NCBI RefSeq assembly: GCF_008806955.1
Contig: NZ_CP031727.1
Location: 3,114,001-3,178,000 of the forward strand
DNA length: 64,000 bases
Origin: Cellvibrio sp. KY-YJ-3
GTDB taxonomy: Bacteria > Pseudomonadota > Gammaproteobacteria > Pseudomonadales > Cellvibrionaceae
Direction of reading: 5' to 3'
The position numbers were made by a program, and so were the translations under genes. The notes under the pieces are model-generated. The model did not search any database. It was not told where the DNA came from and saw only the letters and a program-made list of their open reading frames with translations. Each line of letters opens with the position of its first letter. Position 1 is the stretch's first letter. Shown one piece after another: positions 1-8,864 of the stretch.

Positions 1-2253
1 TTTTTTGGTTTGAGTTTTTTAGTGAAGTACGCCGCGAACCAAGGCATGTTTCCGCTGGAATTACGCATGGCGATAGTGGCTGCCATTGCGCTGGTGTTAA
101 TTGGGCTCGGCTGGAAAACCCGTGACCGTGAGGGTGGTTACGGGCTGGTATTGCAGGGCGGTGGTATTGGTGCGCTGTACCTCACGATATTTGCGGCGGC
201 CAAAATGTATGCACTGATGCCTACTGGTGTTGCGCTGGTATTAATGCTGATTATTGTTGCGCTGGGTGTGCTACTCGCCGTTATCCAAAATGCACAAGTA
301 CTGGCGCTAATGGCCACCGCTGGTGGTTTTCTTGCGCCCATTCTCACCTCGGACGGTTCCGGGAATCATGTCGGGCTGTTTAGTTTTTATCTGCTACTTA
401 ACCTCGGCATTCTCGCCATTGCCTGGTTTAAAACCTGGCGCTTGCTCAATTGGGTCGGCTTTGTTTTTACCTTTGTCATTACCTCGCTCTGGGGCGTGCT
501 GAAATACGAGCCGCATTTATATGCCAGCACCCAACCGTTTTTGCTCGCATTTTTTGCGCTTTATTTAAGCGTATCGATTTTATTCTCACTCAAACAACCG
601 CCCAACTTAAAAGGTTTGGTGGATGGCAGTTTGGTGTTCGGTTTGCCGATTGTCGGTTTTGGTTTGCAAACCGCGCTGCTTAAACACACTGAATACGGCT
701 TGGCGATTAGTGCATTAATTCTGGCGATAATTTATATCACGCTGGCGCGCGTGCTCTGGGCAAAATACCAACAAACCCATCGTGTATTGATTGAATCATT
801 TATTGCCTTGGGTGTGACCTTTGCCACGCTCACCATTCCGCTGGCGTTAGACGCGCAGTGGACATCCGCCACTTGGGCCTTGGAAGCGGCAGGTTTAATT
901 TGGGTCGGCATGCGTCAGCAGCGATTGCTACCGCGCTGTGCCGGTTACTTGTTGTATATCGCAGCGGCGGTGTCATTACTGATTGACGGTATTAGTGCTG
1001 GTTCCTTGCCCATTATTCGCGGTGATTTTATCGGCTTGCTGATCCTGTCTGTCGCCGCGCTGGCGATTGCCTTCACTGCAGATCGTTTTATTTCCGTGCT
1101 GCGCTCAAGCGAAAAACACCTGGCATCCGTTGCGCAAATTATTGCGTGGCTCTGGTGGTTGCATGCGGGTTATATGGAGTTAAGTGCCCATGTGGCGGGC
1201 GAGCAGCATTTTGCCGCGCTGATTGGTTTTTTTGCCGTCTCCGTTGCCGGTGTAATCGGGTTAAGTAAAAAATTAAGTTGGCCGTCACTGGCGTCGCTCG
1301 GTTTTTGGTTATTGCCTTTAACGTCACTCTGGGCGCTGCGTAATTTTGGCGAAGGCTTATTTATCGGTTATGGCGTTTATCCGTCGCAGGGGTGGGGTTT
1401 ATTGGCGCTTGGTTTATTTATTGCGGTGCAATATCGCTTTTTATGGAGCCGCCGCGAATTGTCATCCGGCGGTTTATTAAGTGTGTGGCACATTTTAAGC
1501 GCGTGGTTTTTATTCACGCTGGTGTATTGGGAGGCAAGTCATTGGCAGGGTGTTATGCAATGGTATGGCACCAGTGCGGCGGTATTGTGGTTTGCGTGTT
1601 TGGTTGTGCCCTTGGTTGCGCTGTTGTATTTCACACCTAAATCCATTTGGCCGTTTGCGGCTTATCCGGCGGATTATAAAAATTATATTCCTGCGCCGTT
1701 GTTGCTGTTATTACTCGGTTGGTTTGTTGTTGCTTCACATTATTCCGGTATCACCAATCAATTTTATTTACCCATACTCAATCCGCTGGATTTAGCACAA
1801 GCCGCTGTATTGGCGATTGTTGCTTATGCTATTAAGCGCGGCTTTATTAATTTGCACACAGCACCCGCCGAGTTGCGCTACGGCTTGCTCGGTGGTTTGG
1901 GTTTTGTGTGGATTAACCTGGTGCTGCTACGTGCAATTCACCATTACGCGGCGGTGGATTATGTCGCCGCAGTCATGTGGGATTCTGCCATCGTACAAAT
2001 GTCGCTTTCCATTTTGTGGGCGATTTGCGCTTTGGTAGTTATGAACATTTCCCGCCGCCTGCAAGAACGCAAACTCTGGATGCTCGGTGCTGGTTTACTT
2101 GCCCTGATAGTCGCAAAACTATTCCTGAAGGATTTAAGCGGCGCAGGCACCTTGGCAGGTGTTGTGTCGTTTATGGCGGTAGGTGCATTGATGTTATTGA
2201 TTGGTTATTTATCGCCGATTCCGGCGAAAGCAAAAGCGGTAGAGCCTGAGTAA
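1..2253 (+). CDS. DUF2339 multispanning membrane protein (5' end outside window)
   Basis: The reading frame is open from base 1, so the true start lies upstream of the window; about 750 residues are visible. The product is almost entirely hydrophobic, with roughly twenty or more predicted membrane segments and short loops with single charged or aromatic residues. This fits the C-terminal part of DUF2339 proteins, large bacterial inner-membrane proteins of unknown function. Its tail (AKAKAVEPE) is short and polar. A DUF3999 gene follows about 160 bp downstream; I recall the two families being found together, which supports the call. Function is unknown. The family name rests on overall character and context, not on a single diagnostic motif. 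Confidence 0.7.
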   Translation, partial: FFGLSFLVKYAANQGMFPLELRMAIVAAIALVLIGLGWKTRDREGGYGLVLQGGGIGALYLTIFAAAKMYALMPTGVALVLMLIIVALGVLLAVIQNAQVLALMATAGGFLAPILTSDGSGNHVGLFSFYLLLNLGILAIAWFKTWRLLNWVGFVFTFVITSLWGVLKYEPHLYASTQPFLLAFFALYLSVSILFSLKQPPNLKGLVDGSLVFGLPIVGFGLQTALLKHTEYGLAISALILAIIYITLARVLWAKYQQTHRVLIESFIALGVTFATLTIPLALDAQWTSATWALEAAGLIWVGMRQQRLLPRCAGYLLYIAAAVSLLIDGISAGSLPIIRGDFIGLLILSVAALAIAFTADRFISVLRSSEKHLASVAQIIAWLWWLHAGYMELSAHVAGEQHFAALIGFFAVSVAGVIGLSKKLSWPSLASLGFWLLPLTSLWALRNFGEGLFIGYGVYPSQGWGLLALGLFIAVQYRFLWSRRELSSGGLLSVWHILSAWFLFTLVYWEASHWQGVMQWYGTSAAVLWFACLVVPLVALLYFTPKSIWPFAAYPADYKNYIPAPLLLLLLGWFVVASHYSGITNQFYLPILNPLDLAQAAVLAIVAYAIKRGFINLHTAPAELRYGLLGGLGFVWINLVLLRAIHHYAAVDYVAAVMWDSAIVQMSLSILWAICALVVMNISRRLQERKLWMLGAGLLALIVAKLFLKDLSGAGTLAGVVSFMAVGALMLLIGYLSPIPAKAKAVEPE

Positions 2254-2276
2254 ACGCACTCCGAAATCGTTTGCGA

Positions 2277-2366
2277 TTAGGGGCTTTGTTTCGAAAACGC
2301 ATGAATACATCCCTGTAGCTCCCTCAAGTCGTCCCTGACTTGAGGGTTTCGAAACAAAGCCCCTAA
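2277..2366. repeat. Compound palindromic intergenic element (20-bp terminal inverted repeats plus inner hairpin)
   Basis: Two perfect 20-base inverted repeats (2277-2296 and 2347-2366, starting TTAGGGGCTT and ending AAGCCCCTAA) enclose about 50 bp. Inside, next to the right arm, is a second perfect 10-bp hairpin (2321-2330 and 2337-2346) with a 6-nt loop. The whole unit is 90 bp and fills the gap between the DUF2339 and DUF3999 genes. No transposase is encoded. The form resembles a miniature inverted-repeat element or a dispersed intergenic palindrome. No second copy was seen in this window. It is not followed by a T-run, so it is not a typical terminator. Confidence 0.75.
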
Positions 2367-2414
2367 CAGCAAACTTATACTCTGCCAATGTGCGATTTGT
2401 ATAAGAGGTAAAAA

Positions 2415-3836
2415 ATGAATTCCCTTAAAAAGTATTTGACTACTATTGGAATGGCACTGGGTTTTAGTGCGGGATGTAGTGCTGAAATAATACCCGTTTA
2501 TAAAATTGACGCTGCCACTGGCAGCTATGTGCAAACTACCTTAACCCACGATATTTATCGCTACAGTGCCGATACACAATTAAAAGATTTAATCGTTACC
2601 GATCAACAAGGCAATAAGCTGCCGTACCGCATTAGCGCGCCGGATACAAAAATCAGCGTGCAAACGCAACAAACGCCTGTGCGTTATTTCCCGGTGCCCG
2701 TCGGTGCATCGCCAGAAACTTTGTTGATATTAAGCAGCGCCTCTATTCGTTTGGCGGATAACGAAATTTCCGTCAGTGTAGAGAAGGGCAACAACCCCTT
2801 AGCGGAAAACCAAACTGCCGCTACCGATTTTTATGTGGTGGATTTGAGCGATGTAAGAACCCGTGTTGACAGCTTGGCTATTCTTTGGCCGATTAACGAG
2901 GCGCATCAATATCTGGAAGTGGAGGTCAGTGGCACCAATGATATGACCAACTGGACACCTATCACCAACACCACACTGGTGCAATTGCAGAAAGAGGGCG
3001 AGTATTTAACGCGCAATAAAATCGCGCTAAACCTGAATGAAATGCAATATGCCTATTTGCGCTTAAAATTTACGCGCGGTGGCGACAATTTAAAACTCAC
3101 CAGCGTTCATATTGAAAATACCGATAAAATTGCCAACGCACCCACCGCTGACACCTGGGAAGTGCAGGGAGCCTTGGCAGAAAAACAAAGCTCTGCTTTA
3201 CACGCTGAACGCCACAACAATAATTCAGCCGTCGCCGCATGGGAATTTACCCGCGACGATATCGCTCCGGTTAGTCAAGTGAGCCTGAATTTAGGCAACA
3301 TTCAATACGGTGATCGCCTCAATGTTTTTTCCCGTCACAGCAGCAAACAACCGTGGCAATTAGTGCATCAAGGTATTTGGTTTAACGCCCAAGTCGGCAG
3401 CGAATGGCAGCGCAGCGACGCCATTAGTATTTACAGCAACAGCGATACGCAGTGGCGCGTTGAACTCAACGAATTAGTGCGCACCACGCTAACACCTGCG
3501 CTGGTATTTCACCGCACAGCACAGACCTTACAATTTATCGCCAACAACACCGCCCCCTATAACATCGCCATAGACAACCAAACCACCACCGACCACCAAG
3601 CCGTTAGCGCGCAAATATTTTCGCAACTTATGGCAGGGAAAGATGTGCAATGGGAATCCGTAACCGCAGAACCCCTGAACCCCAACCTCGGCTCCTTCGC
3701 TCGTCACCAAATAGATATCAATTGGAAAACCATTTTATTTTGGTTGGTGTTGATTAGTGCGGTGGGGGCGTTAGTGTGGGTGGCGGTTCGGTTGGTGGGG
3801 CAGATGGCTAATACAAAACCTCAGGAGCCTAAATAA
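2415..3836 (+). CDS. DUF3999 family exported protein with C-terminal membrane anchor
   Basis: 473 residues. An N-terminal hydrophobic stretch followed by CSAE looks like a signal peptide (cleavage near residue 23), and a single membrane segment near the C-terminus (ILFWLVLISAVGALVWVAV) is followed by a short polar tail, so the bulk should be periplasmic and anchored at the C-terminal end. The middle is rich in beta-type sequence. This architecture and the upstream DUF2339 gene fit DUF3999, a family of unknown function. A good Shine-Dalgarno sequence (AGAGGT) precedes the ATG. The stop codon overlaps the start of the KAP NTPase gene by one base (TAATG), so the two may be translationally coupled. 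Confidence 0.7.
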   Translation: MNSLKKYLTTIGMALGFSAGCSAEIIPVYKIDAATGSYVQTTLTHDIYRYSADTQLKDLIVTDQQGNKLPYRISAPDTKISVQTQQTPVRYFPVPVGASPETLLILSSASIRLADNEISVSVEKGNNPLAENQTAATDFYVVDLSDVRTRVDSLAILWPINEAHQYLEVEVSGTNDMTNWTPITNTTLVQLQKEGEYLTRNKIALNLNEMQYAYLRLKFTRGGDNLKLTSVHIENTDKIANAPTADTWEVQGALAEKQSSALHAERHNNNSAVAAWEFTRDDIAPVSQVSLNLGNIQYGDRLNVFSRHSSKQPWQLVHQGIWFNAQVGSEWQRSDAISIYSNSDTQWRVELNELVRTTLTPALVFHRTAQTLQFIANNTAPYNIAIDNQTTTDHQAVSAQIFSQLMAGKDVQWESVTAEPLNPNLGSFARHQIDINWKTILFWLVLISAVGALVWVAVRLVGQMANTKPQEPK

Positions 3837-5299
3837 TGTCGATTAAGGAAGATGATGATATATGGGCAGGAGATCTTCTCGGCAGAAAAGATGATGGCAT
3901 CTATTTACAACGTTTTATTGAAAATTCGTATCGAATGGACACTGCTCATCAAAATTCATTTGTTTTGAACATAAACTCGGAATGGGGTGCTGGTAAAACT
4001 TGGTTTCTTGAACGTTTTGCGAAACAGCTTAAGCAAAATCACCCAGTGATTTACTTTGATGCGTGGAAGAATGACTTTACTAAAGATCCACTCACTTCAC
4101 TAATTGCCGTCATATGTCAAGGCTTAGAGGAGCAATTTTCTGGCAATGCAACAGCTAGGAAAAAAGTGGCTTTAGTTAAAAAAAATGCACTCAAGTTTAT
4201 TAAACCATCGCTTCCTGTTGTTCTTGCCGCTCTGGCAAAGCATTACACGGGAATCGCTTTCATGGAAAGTCAAGATGAAGAGGATGTGGATACGGATAAA
4301 TCTTCAGCGCAAGATTTATCATCTTCGTTGACTAAAATAGCAGCATCAGAGGCAATGAACAGTTTTCATGAACAAAAGAAAGGTATCAACGATTTCATTA
4401 CAGCAATAAAAGTGTTTGTTGAGCATCTTCGCTCTGTCAAAGGTAAAGATTACTTACCTATTTGCATTTTTATAGATGAGCTTGACAGGTGTAGACCAAC
4501 ATATGCCATTGAATTACTTGAGGCGGTGAAGCATATATTCAGTATTGGAGGCTTGTTTTTTATAATTGCAAAAGATTCAAAACAACTTGCTCATTCAATA
4601 AATGCAGTTTATGGACAAGGTTTTAATTCGGCAGCATATCTAAAGCGATTTTTTTATACGGAATATTCGCTATCAACTGTTGACTACGACAAGATGGCTA
4701 TACATTTGGTTTCAGGATTTGACTTTAAAAATAGAATTTATTTACCTTCGGTCTATTTGGATAAAGTGGGGATTGATGGCTACTTTTCAATGAATTCAAG
4801 ATTTTTTCAACTAACCCCAAGAGAGCAAGAGCAGGTATTTGTAAATTTAAAAAACTGCATTTTGTCTTCGGATTTAGATACGCTCCATTACCCCTATTTG
4901 TTATTCCTTTTGTCTCTAAAATTGAAGCATGAGGATTTATATAAACTCTTAATGGAAGATAAAGACTCAAAAGAGTTTGCAGAATTCATGAAGGCTCGCG
5001 GAGGTATAGACAATATTTATGCTGGATTAACCCTTGGGCGCACTATAAATAGACCTCACAGAAAATCAAACCCGGAAAACCTAAATATTCCTAGTGTTAT
5101 CAATTTTTATATAAAATTGATAGATAAAAAACATGAAGAACTTGATGGTAGTAGCTCTAGTTATATGTTTCAGGATGAGGTGATGGAAGAGCTTTGGAAG
5201 GAGCGAAAAAATGAGAATCTTAAGGGGAATAACAAAACAAGTATATCTAGTTATTTTTTTCTGATAACTCAGGCGGGCAGATTGCTAAAGAGTCAGTAA
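3836..5299 (+). CDS. KAP-family P-loop NTPase
   Basis: 487 residues. The Walker A motif GAGKT is at residues 51-55 (within SEWGAGKTW) and a Walker B-type segment FIDELDRCRP lies near residues 210-220; the run of a conserved Asp, Glu and Asp followed by Arg-Cys-Arg-Pro is characteristic of KAP NTPases. The C-terminal 200 residues have no motif I recognise. KAP proteins are often membrane-associated and occur on mobile elements and in antiviral contexts; the role here is not evident. The gene overlaps the DUF3999 stop by one base and has its own ribosome site (AGGAG). It is clearly more AT-rich than its neighbours, which suggests horizontal acquisition. Confidence 0.8.
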   Translation: MSIKEDDDIWAGDLLGRKDDGIYLQRFIENSYRMDTAHQNSFVLNINSEWGAGKTWFLERFAKQLKQNHPVIYFDAWKNDFTKDPLTSLIAVICQGLEEQFSGNATARKKVALVKKNALKFIKPSLPVVLAALAKHYTGIAFMESQDEEDVDTDKSSAQDLSSSLTKIAASEAMNSFHEQKKGINDFITAIKVFVEHLRSVKGKDYLPICIFIDELDRCRPTYAIELLEAVKHIFSIGGLFFIIAKDSKQLAHSINAVYGQGFNSAAYLKRFFYTEYSLSTVDYDKMAIHLVSGFDFKNRIYLPSVYLDKVGIDGYFSMNSRFFQLTPREQEQVFVNLKNCILSSDLDTLHYPYLLFLLSLKLKHEDLYKLLMEDKDSKEFAEFMKARGGIDNIYAGLTLGRTINRPHRKSNPENLNIPSVINFYIKLIDKKHEELDGSSSSYMFQDEVMEELWKERKNENLKGNNKTSISSYFFLITQAGRLLKSQ

Positions 5300-5362
5300 C
5301 TAGAACTAGCATATTTGTTGTGAATTTTAATAAAACCCTGAAAATTAATTAAAGAGAGTGTA

Positions 5363-6115
5363 ATGGCTTCAAAATTTTATGTGGTATGGGCAGGGCGCGA
5401 GACGGGGATTTTTACGGATTGGGCTACGTGTAAAAAGCATATCGATGGTTTTACCGGTGCACGGTATAAATCGTTTTTAACTCGTGAAGAAGCCGAAGCA
5501 GCTTTTGGTGGTGCAAAACCGACGGCGGGAACGGGTGGGCGTGCAGCAACTGCTGCGAAGATCAAAACCTATAACGCGGCAGAAGTAAATGCCTTGCCGG
5601 TGGATGTGAAAATTTTTACTGACGGTGGTTGTGAACCAAACCCCGGTGAAGCGGGTTCGGGTTTGGCGTTGTATCGCGATAATAAAATCGCTGAGCTTTG
5701 GTATGGTTTGTATAACCCGAACGGTACCAATAACACCGCCGAATTAAATGCATTACACCAAGGTTTGCTACTGGCGAAAGAGGAAATCGCCAAAGGTAAA
5801 ACGGCGGCGGTTTTTTCTGACTCGCAGTATTCCATTCAGTGTGTTGTGCAATGGGCCGTAGGTTGGGAAAAAGCGGGCTGGAAAAAGAAGGGCGGGGAGA
5901 TTAAAAACCTGGAGCTAATTAAAGAAATTTATTCGCTACACCAAACCCTGAAAGACAAAGTACAAGTGCTGCATGTGAATGGCCACGTAGGTGTACAGGG
6001 CAATGAACTCGCCGACCGCATGTCGATCCTCGCCATCAAAACTGGCGAAACTGAATTTGCGCTGTACCGCGAACCGCTGGATATTGCGGCGATTCTGGCG
6101 ACGCGTGCGGGGTAA
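5363..6115 (+). CDS. rnhA: Ribonuclease HI with N-terminal viroplasmin domain
   Basis: 250 residues. The first ~50 residues (KFYVVWAGRETGIFTDW and a following KSFLTREEAEAAF) form a caulimovirus viroplasmin-like/hybrid-binding domain. RNase H follows from about residue 78, with the four expected acidic residues: Asp in FTDGGCEPNPG, Glu in NNTAELNAL, Asp in VFSDSQYS and Asp in GNELADRMS. It would degrade the RNA strand of RNA:DNA hybrids in the cytoplasm. This two-domain form is common in bacteria and resembles eukaryotic RNase H1. The start is chosen by an AAAGAGAG ribosome site. It stands alone, about 60 bp from each neighbour. Confidence 0.92.
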   Translation: MASKFYVVWAGRETGIFTDWATCKKHIDGFTGARYKSFLTREEAEAAFGGAKPTAGTGGRAATAAKIKTYNAAEVNALPVDVKIFTDGGCEPNPGEAGSGLALYRDNKIAELWYGLYNPNGTNNTAELNALHQGLLLAKEEIAKGKTAAVFSDSQYSIQCVVQWAVGWEKAGWKKKGGEIKNLELIKEIYSLHQTLKDKVQVLHVNGHVGVQGNELADRMSILAIKTGETEFALYREPLDIAAILATRAG

Positions 6116-6176
6116 TTACTGAACAGTAATTGGGGGCAATTACGGCCTCCAACAGTTTTAATACAAGGAAACAATA

Positions 6177-6749
6177 ATGAAATTAGGTACATGCCCTTGT
6201 TGCGGCTCACGCGATTTGCAAAAAGTACAAGGGGAAGAATTTGTTTGTCAGGCATGTAAAGCGCCATTGCGTTTTACTTGGAGCGCTGCTCACGGTATTG
6301 GTATTGTATTACCACTCACTTTGCCCAATTTGATGCAACAGTTTCCAGAGTTTATTCGCTATGGTGTTCCCGCCGTATTATTGGCGGTGTTATTGGTTTT
6401 GTATTTTAAGTATCGCCGCTTTCATTTAGATGAAATCCGCCTTAATGAATTGCTATTGGAATTGCAGCATGACCTACAGTTGGCTGGTAAATTTAGCGCA
6501 AGAAAAACTGGTGTGCTTGATTTTATCCAACAAATGAATGGACTAAAAAATACTTACGGTAAAGTGCCAGCAATACAAACGTTATTGCGGGAGCACTTTA
6601 ATCGGGTTGGTGGCTTTAATATTGAGGAGCAGAGCAGGGCTTTTTCCGGGCTTTATCCTGATATCGATCTAAACCAATTTTCGCAACAACAAATATCTTT
6701 TGCTCAAGCAGAAATAGAGCGTTTGCGAGCTTATAGCGTAAAGGCGTGA
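6177..6749 (+). CDS. Zinc-ribbon membrane protein of unknown function
   Basis: 190 residues. The N-terminus carries two Cys pairs (CPCCGS at residues 6-11 and CQAC about 20 residues later), a likely zinc ribbon. A moderately hydrophobic stretch (GIGIVLPLTLPNLM) and a strong membrane segment (YGVPAVLLAVLLVLYF) follow, then a KYRRFH positive cluster and a 100-residue charged, probably helical domain. The zinc ribbon and the helical tail may both be cytoplasmic. A Shine-Dalgarno (AAGGA) precedes the ATG. I do not recognise the family. It sits between rnhA and a SIR2-like gene on the same strand. Confidence 0.7.
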   Translation: MKLGTCPCCGSRDLQKVQGEEFVCQACKAPLRFTWSAAHGIGIVLPLTLPNLMQQFPEFIRYGVPAVLLAVLLVLYFKYRRFHLDEIRLNELLLELQHDLQLAGKFSARKTGVLDFIQQMNGLKNTYGKVPAIQTLLREHFNRVGGFNIEEQSRAFSGLYPDIDLNQFSQQQISFAQAEIERLRAYSVKA

Positions 6750-6781
6750 GCTATTGATATCCACTGTAGATAAAAATAACA

Positions 6782-7669
6782 ATGAACCTGAAAGCCCTGC
6801 TAAAAAATAATCACGCACACATGGCGTTAATCATCGGTAACGGTATTAATCGTTACAACAGCGATGCAGGGCTTAGCTCTTGGGATGCGATGCTGCTGGA
6901 GCTGTGGGAACGGCATACACACGACGAGCCTAAAGATATCCCGCTGGGTATTTCACTCACTGAATTTTATGACGCGCTGGATTTAAGCAGCAATGCGGTG
7001 AGTAAAAATCTGCAAAAAGAATTTTGTTGTTTTCTGGATGGTTGGCAAGCAAAAGAACATCACCTTCGCCTGATGCGCTGGGCGCAACAATATGCGGTGC
7101 CGGTATTAACCACGAATTTTGATGAAACCCTCTCTGATTGTGCCGGCCTTCAATTGCACCACACCGATGGTGTCCGCTTTACCGATTTTTATCCCTGGTC
7201 GAGTTACTTTGCAGCGCACGCGATTAATGACCCTGCACAAGAATTTGCGATTTGGCACATCAACGGTATTAAGCGTTACTCGCGCAGTATTCGTTTAGGC
7301 CTCAGCCATTACATGGGTTCTGTTGAGCGCGCACGCGCTTTAATTCATAAGGGCGGCGATAAGCGCTTGTACTCCGAAAAACCCCAAGGCCAATGGAACG
7401 GCTGCAACACCTGGCTGCAGTGTATTTTTAATAATGATCTGGTGTTTGTTGGGCTGGGGTTGGATACCTCGGAAATTTTTCTGCGCTGGCTGCTGATCGA
7501 GCGGGCTAAATACTTCAAAACCTATCCCATGCGGCGACGCGCCGCTTATTACCTGCACGCCGGGCGGGATTTGTCGCAAGGGCAGGTGATGTTCCTCAAA
7601 AGCGTTGGCTGCGACATTGTAAAACTGCCCAGTTACGATCAGCTCTATGGCGATGCATGGCTTGTGTAG
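6782..7669 (+). CDS. SIR2-like domain protein
   Basis: 295 residues. Segments typical of the SIR2_2/SIR2-like superfamily are visible in order: LIIGNGINR near residues 17-25 (nucleotide-binding loop), VLTTNFDETL near 110, IWHINGIKR near 160, and LVFVGLGLDTSEIFLRWLL near 220. Such domains bind or cleave NAD+ and occur in several bacterial antiphage systems, but also in stand-alone proteins. No membrane segment or second effector domain is seen. The ATG has only a weak ribosome site. It lies 30 bp behind the zinc-ribbon gene. Activity cannot be judged from motifs alone. Confidence 0.7.
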   Translation: MNLKALLKNNHAHMALIIGNGINRYNSDAGLSSWDAMLLELWERHTHDEPKDIPLGISLTEFYDALDLSSNAVSKNLQKEFCCFLDGWQAKEHHLRLMRWAQQYAVPVLTTNFDETLSDCAGLQLHHTDGVRFTDFYPWSSYFAAHAINDPAQEFAIWHINGIKRYSRSIRLGLSHYMGSVERARALIHKGGDKRLYSEKPQGQWNGCNTWLQCIFNNDLVFVGLGLDTSEIFLRWLLIERAKYFKTYPMRRRAAYYLHAGRDLSQGQVMFLKSVGCDIVKLPSYDQLYGDAWLV

Positions 7670-7824
7670 CGGGCTTGTGTGTTGGATTTGTATGGCTGGT
7701 CTCTGTGGTTAGTTTGGTTTTGTAAATCTCCTGCCATTTATCCGATAATTGGTTTAGATTTCTGCTCTCAGTGTTAATAAGCATATTAATAACAATATCC
7801 ATCACAGCAGAAAGAGAGCTATTT

Positions 7825-8676
7825 ATGACAATCCAAGGATTCAAACAACACCTGCTGGCAGCTATGTTGCTGTGTGCAGTGGCAAGCTCGGTACAAGCCG
7901 CCCCCGCAAAAACCACCGTAAATGACCCGGACAAAGAAGAATGGATTGAGATGTTCAACGGTAAGGATTTAAGCAACTGGAGCGTGAAAATCAGTGGCTT
8001 TGAGTTGAACGACAATGCGTTTAATACCTTTCGCGTCGAAGACGGCATTATGAAAATGCGCTACGACCAGTACAAAGAATTCAATAATCACTTCGGTCAT
8101 ATTTTTTACAACGGCGGCCCATACTCCCATTACCGTATGAAAGTGGAGTACCGTTTTGTGGGGGATCAGGTTAAAAATGGCCCGGCATGGGCGTACCGCA
8201 ACAACGGCATCATGTATCACACGCAAGACCCCAAAACTATGGGCGTTAAGCAGGATTTCCCCGGCAGCATGGAATACCAATTGTTGGGTGGCGATGGCGT
8301 AAACCCGCGCACTACCGGCAACCTGTGTACCCCTGGTACCCATGTGGTCTACAACGGAAAATTTACCGAAGATCACATCATCAACTCCAATAGCGACACC
8401 TTCCACGGCGAGCAATGGGTAACTGCCGAGTTGTTAGTACATGGCAGCGAAAAAGCCGAACACTTTATTAACGGCAAAAAAGTATTGGAATACACCGGTT
8501 TGCAATGGGACGACCGCACACCCAACAGCGGTGGTTTTATCGCCCTGCAAGCAGAGAGTCACCCTACAGATTTTCGCCGCGTAAGCTTGTTGAATTTGGA
8601 AGGTTGTATGGATAAGACCGCGAAGAATTTCAAAAGCTATTTTGTGAAGAATAAACAGGAAGCGTGTGTTTATTAA
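7825..8676 (+). CDS. Secreted DUF1080 (3-keto-disaccharide hydrolase-type) protein
   Basis: 283 residues from the chosen ATG, which gives a clean signal peptide (QHLLAAMLLCAVASSVQAA); an in-frame ATG 54 bases upstream would add 18 residues in front of it. The mature protein has the DUF1080 concanavalin-like fold signature: EWIEMFNGKDLSNWSV, RVEDGIMKMRY, GFIALQAESHPTDFRRVSLLNLEGC near the end. Some family members hydrolyse 3-keto-glucosides or bind sugars. It precedes the GH5 gene by about 190 bp and likely belongs to the polysaccharide region. Four Cys may form disulfides. One ATAACAA half-site lies 30 bp upstream (7789-7795), with no partner 21 bp away. Confidence 0.8.
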   Translation: MTIQGFKQHLLAAMLLCAVASSVQAAPAKTTVNDPDKEEWIEMFNGKDLSNWSVKISGFELNDNAFNTFRVEDGIMKMRYDQYKEFNNHFGHIFYNGGPYSHYRMKVEYRFVGDQVKNGPAWAYRNNGIMYHTQDPKTMGVKQDFPGSMEYQLLGGDGVNPRTTGNLCTPGTHVVYNGKFTEDHIINSNSDTFHGEQWVTAELLVHGSEKAEHFINGKKVLEYTGLQWDDRTPNSGGFIALQAESHPTDFRRVSLLNLEGCMDKTAKNFKSYFVKNKQEACVY

Positions 8677-8796
8677 TCGGAGGCAGCATCGCCCCCTTGT
8701 CAAACTACCACTAACGTTAAAAAAACTTCCACTTTTTGTTTTTTGGTAACCTTTTTCCGAAAAGCGATATCAGTATTACCAGGGGTTTCAATAGGC

Positions 8797-8831
8797 TGCG
8801 ATCAACCGTACTTGCTGTACGGTTGATCGCA
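8797..8831 (+). promoter_or_regulatory. Perfect 15-bp inverted repeat in the GH5 leader
   Basis: Two 15-base arms (8797-8811 and 8817-8831) are exact reverse complements with a 5-base loop TTGCT. It lies 34 bp upstream of the GH5 start. No T-run follows, so a normal terminator for the DUF1080 gene is unlikely. It could be a leader hairpin controlling mRNA stability or translation, or an operator. Confidence 0.6.
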
Positions 8832-8864
8832 CATCTATTAATAATAAGTATTGAGATCCCTGTT

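Noticed and set aside
3836-7669. Prophage or integrative element around the KAP and SIR2-like genes
   Set aside because: No integrase, phage structural gene, tRNA or attachment-site repeat is visible; only base composition and domain types hint at transfer.
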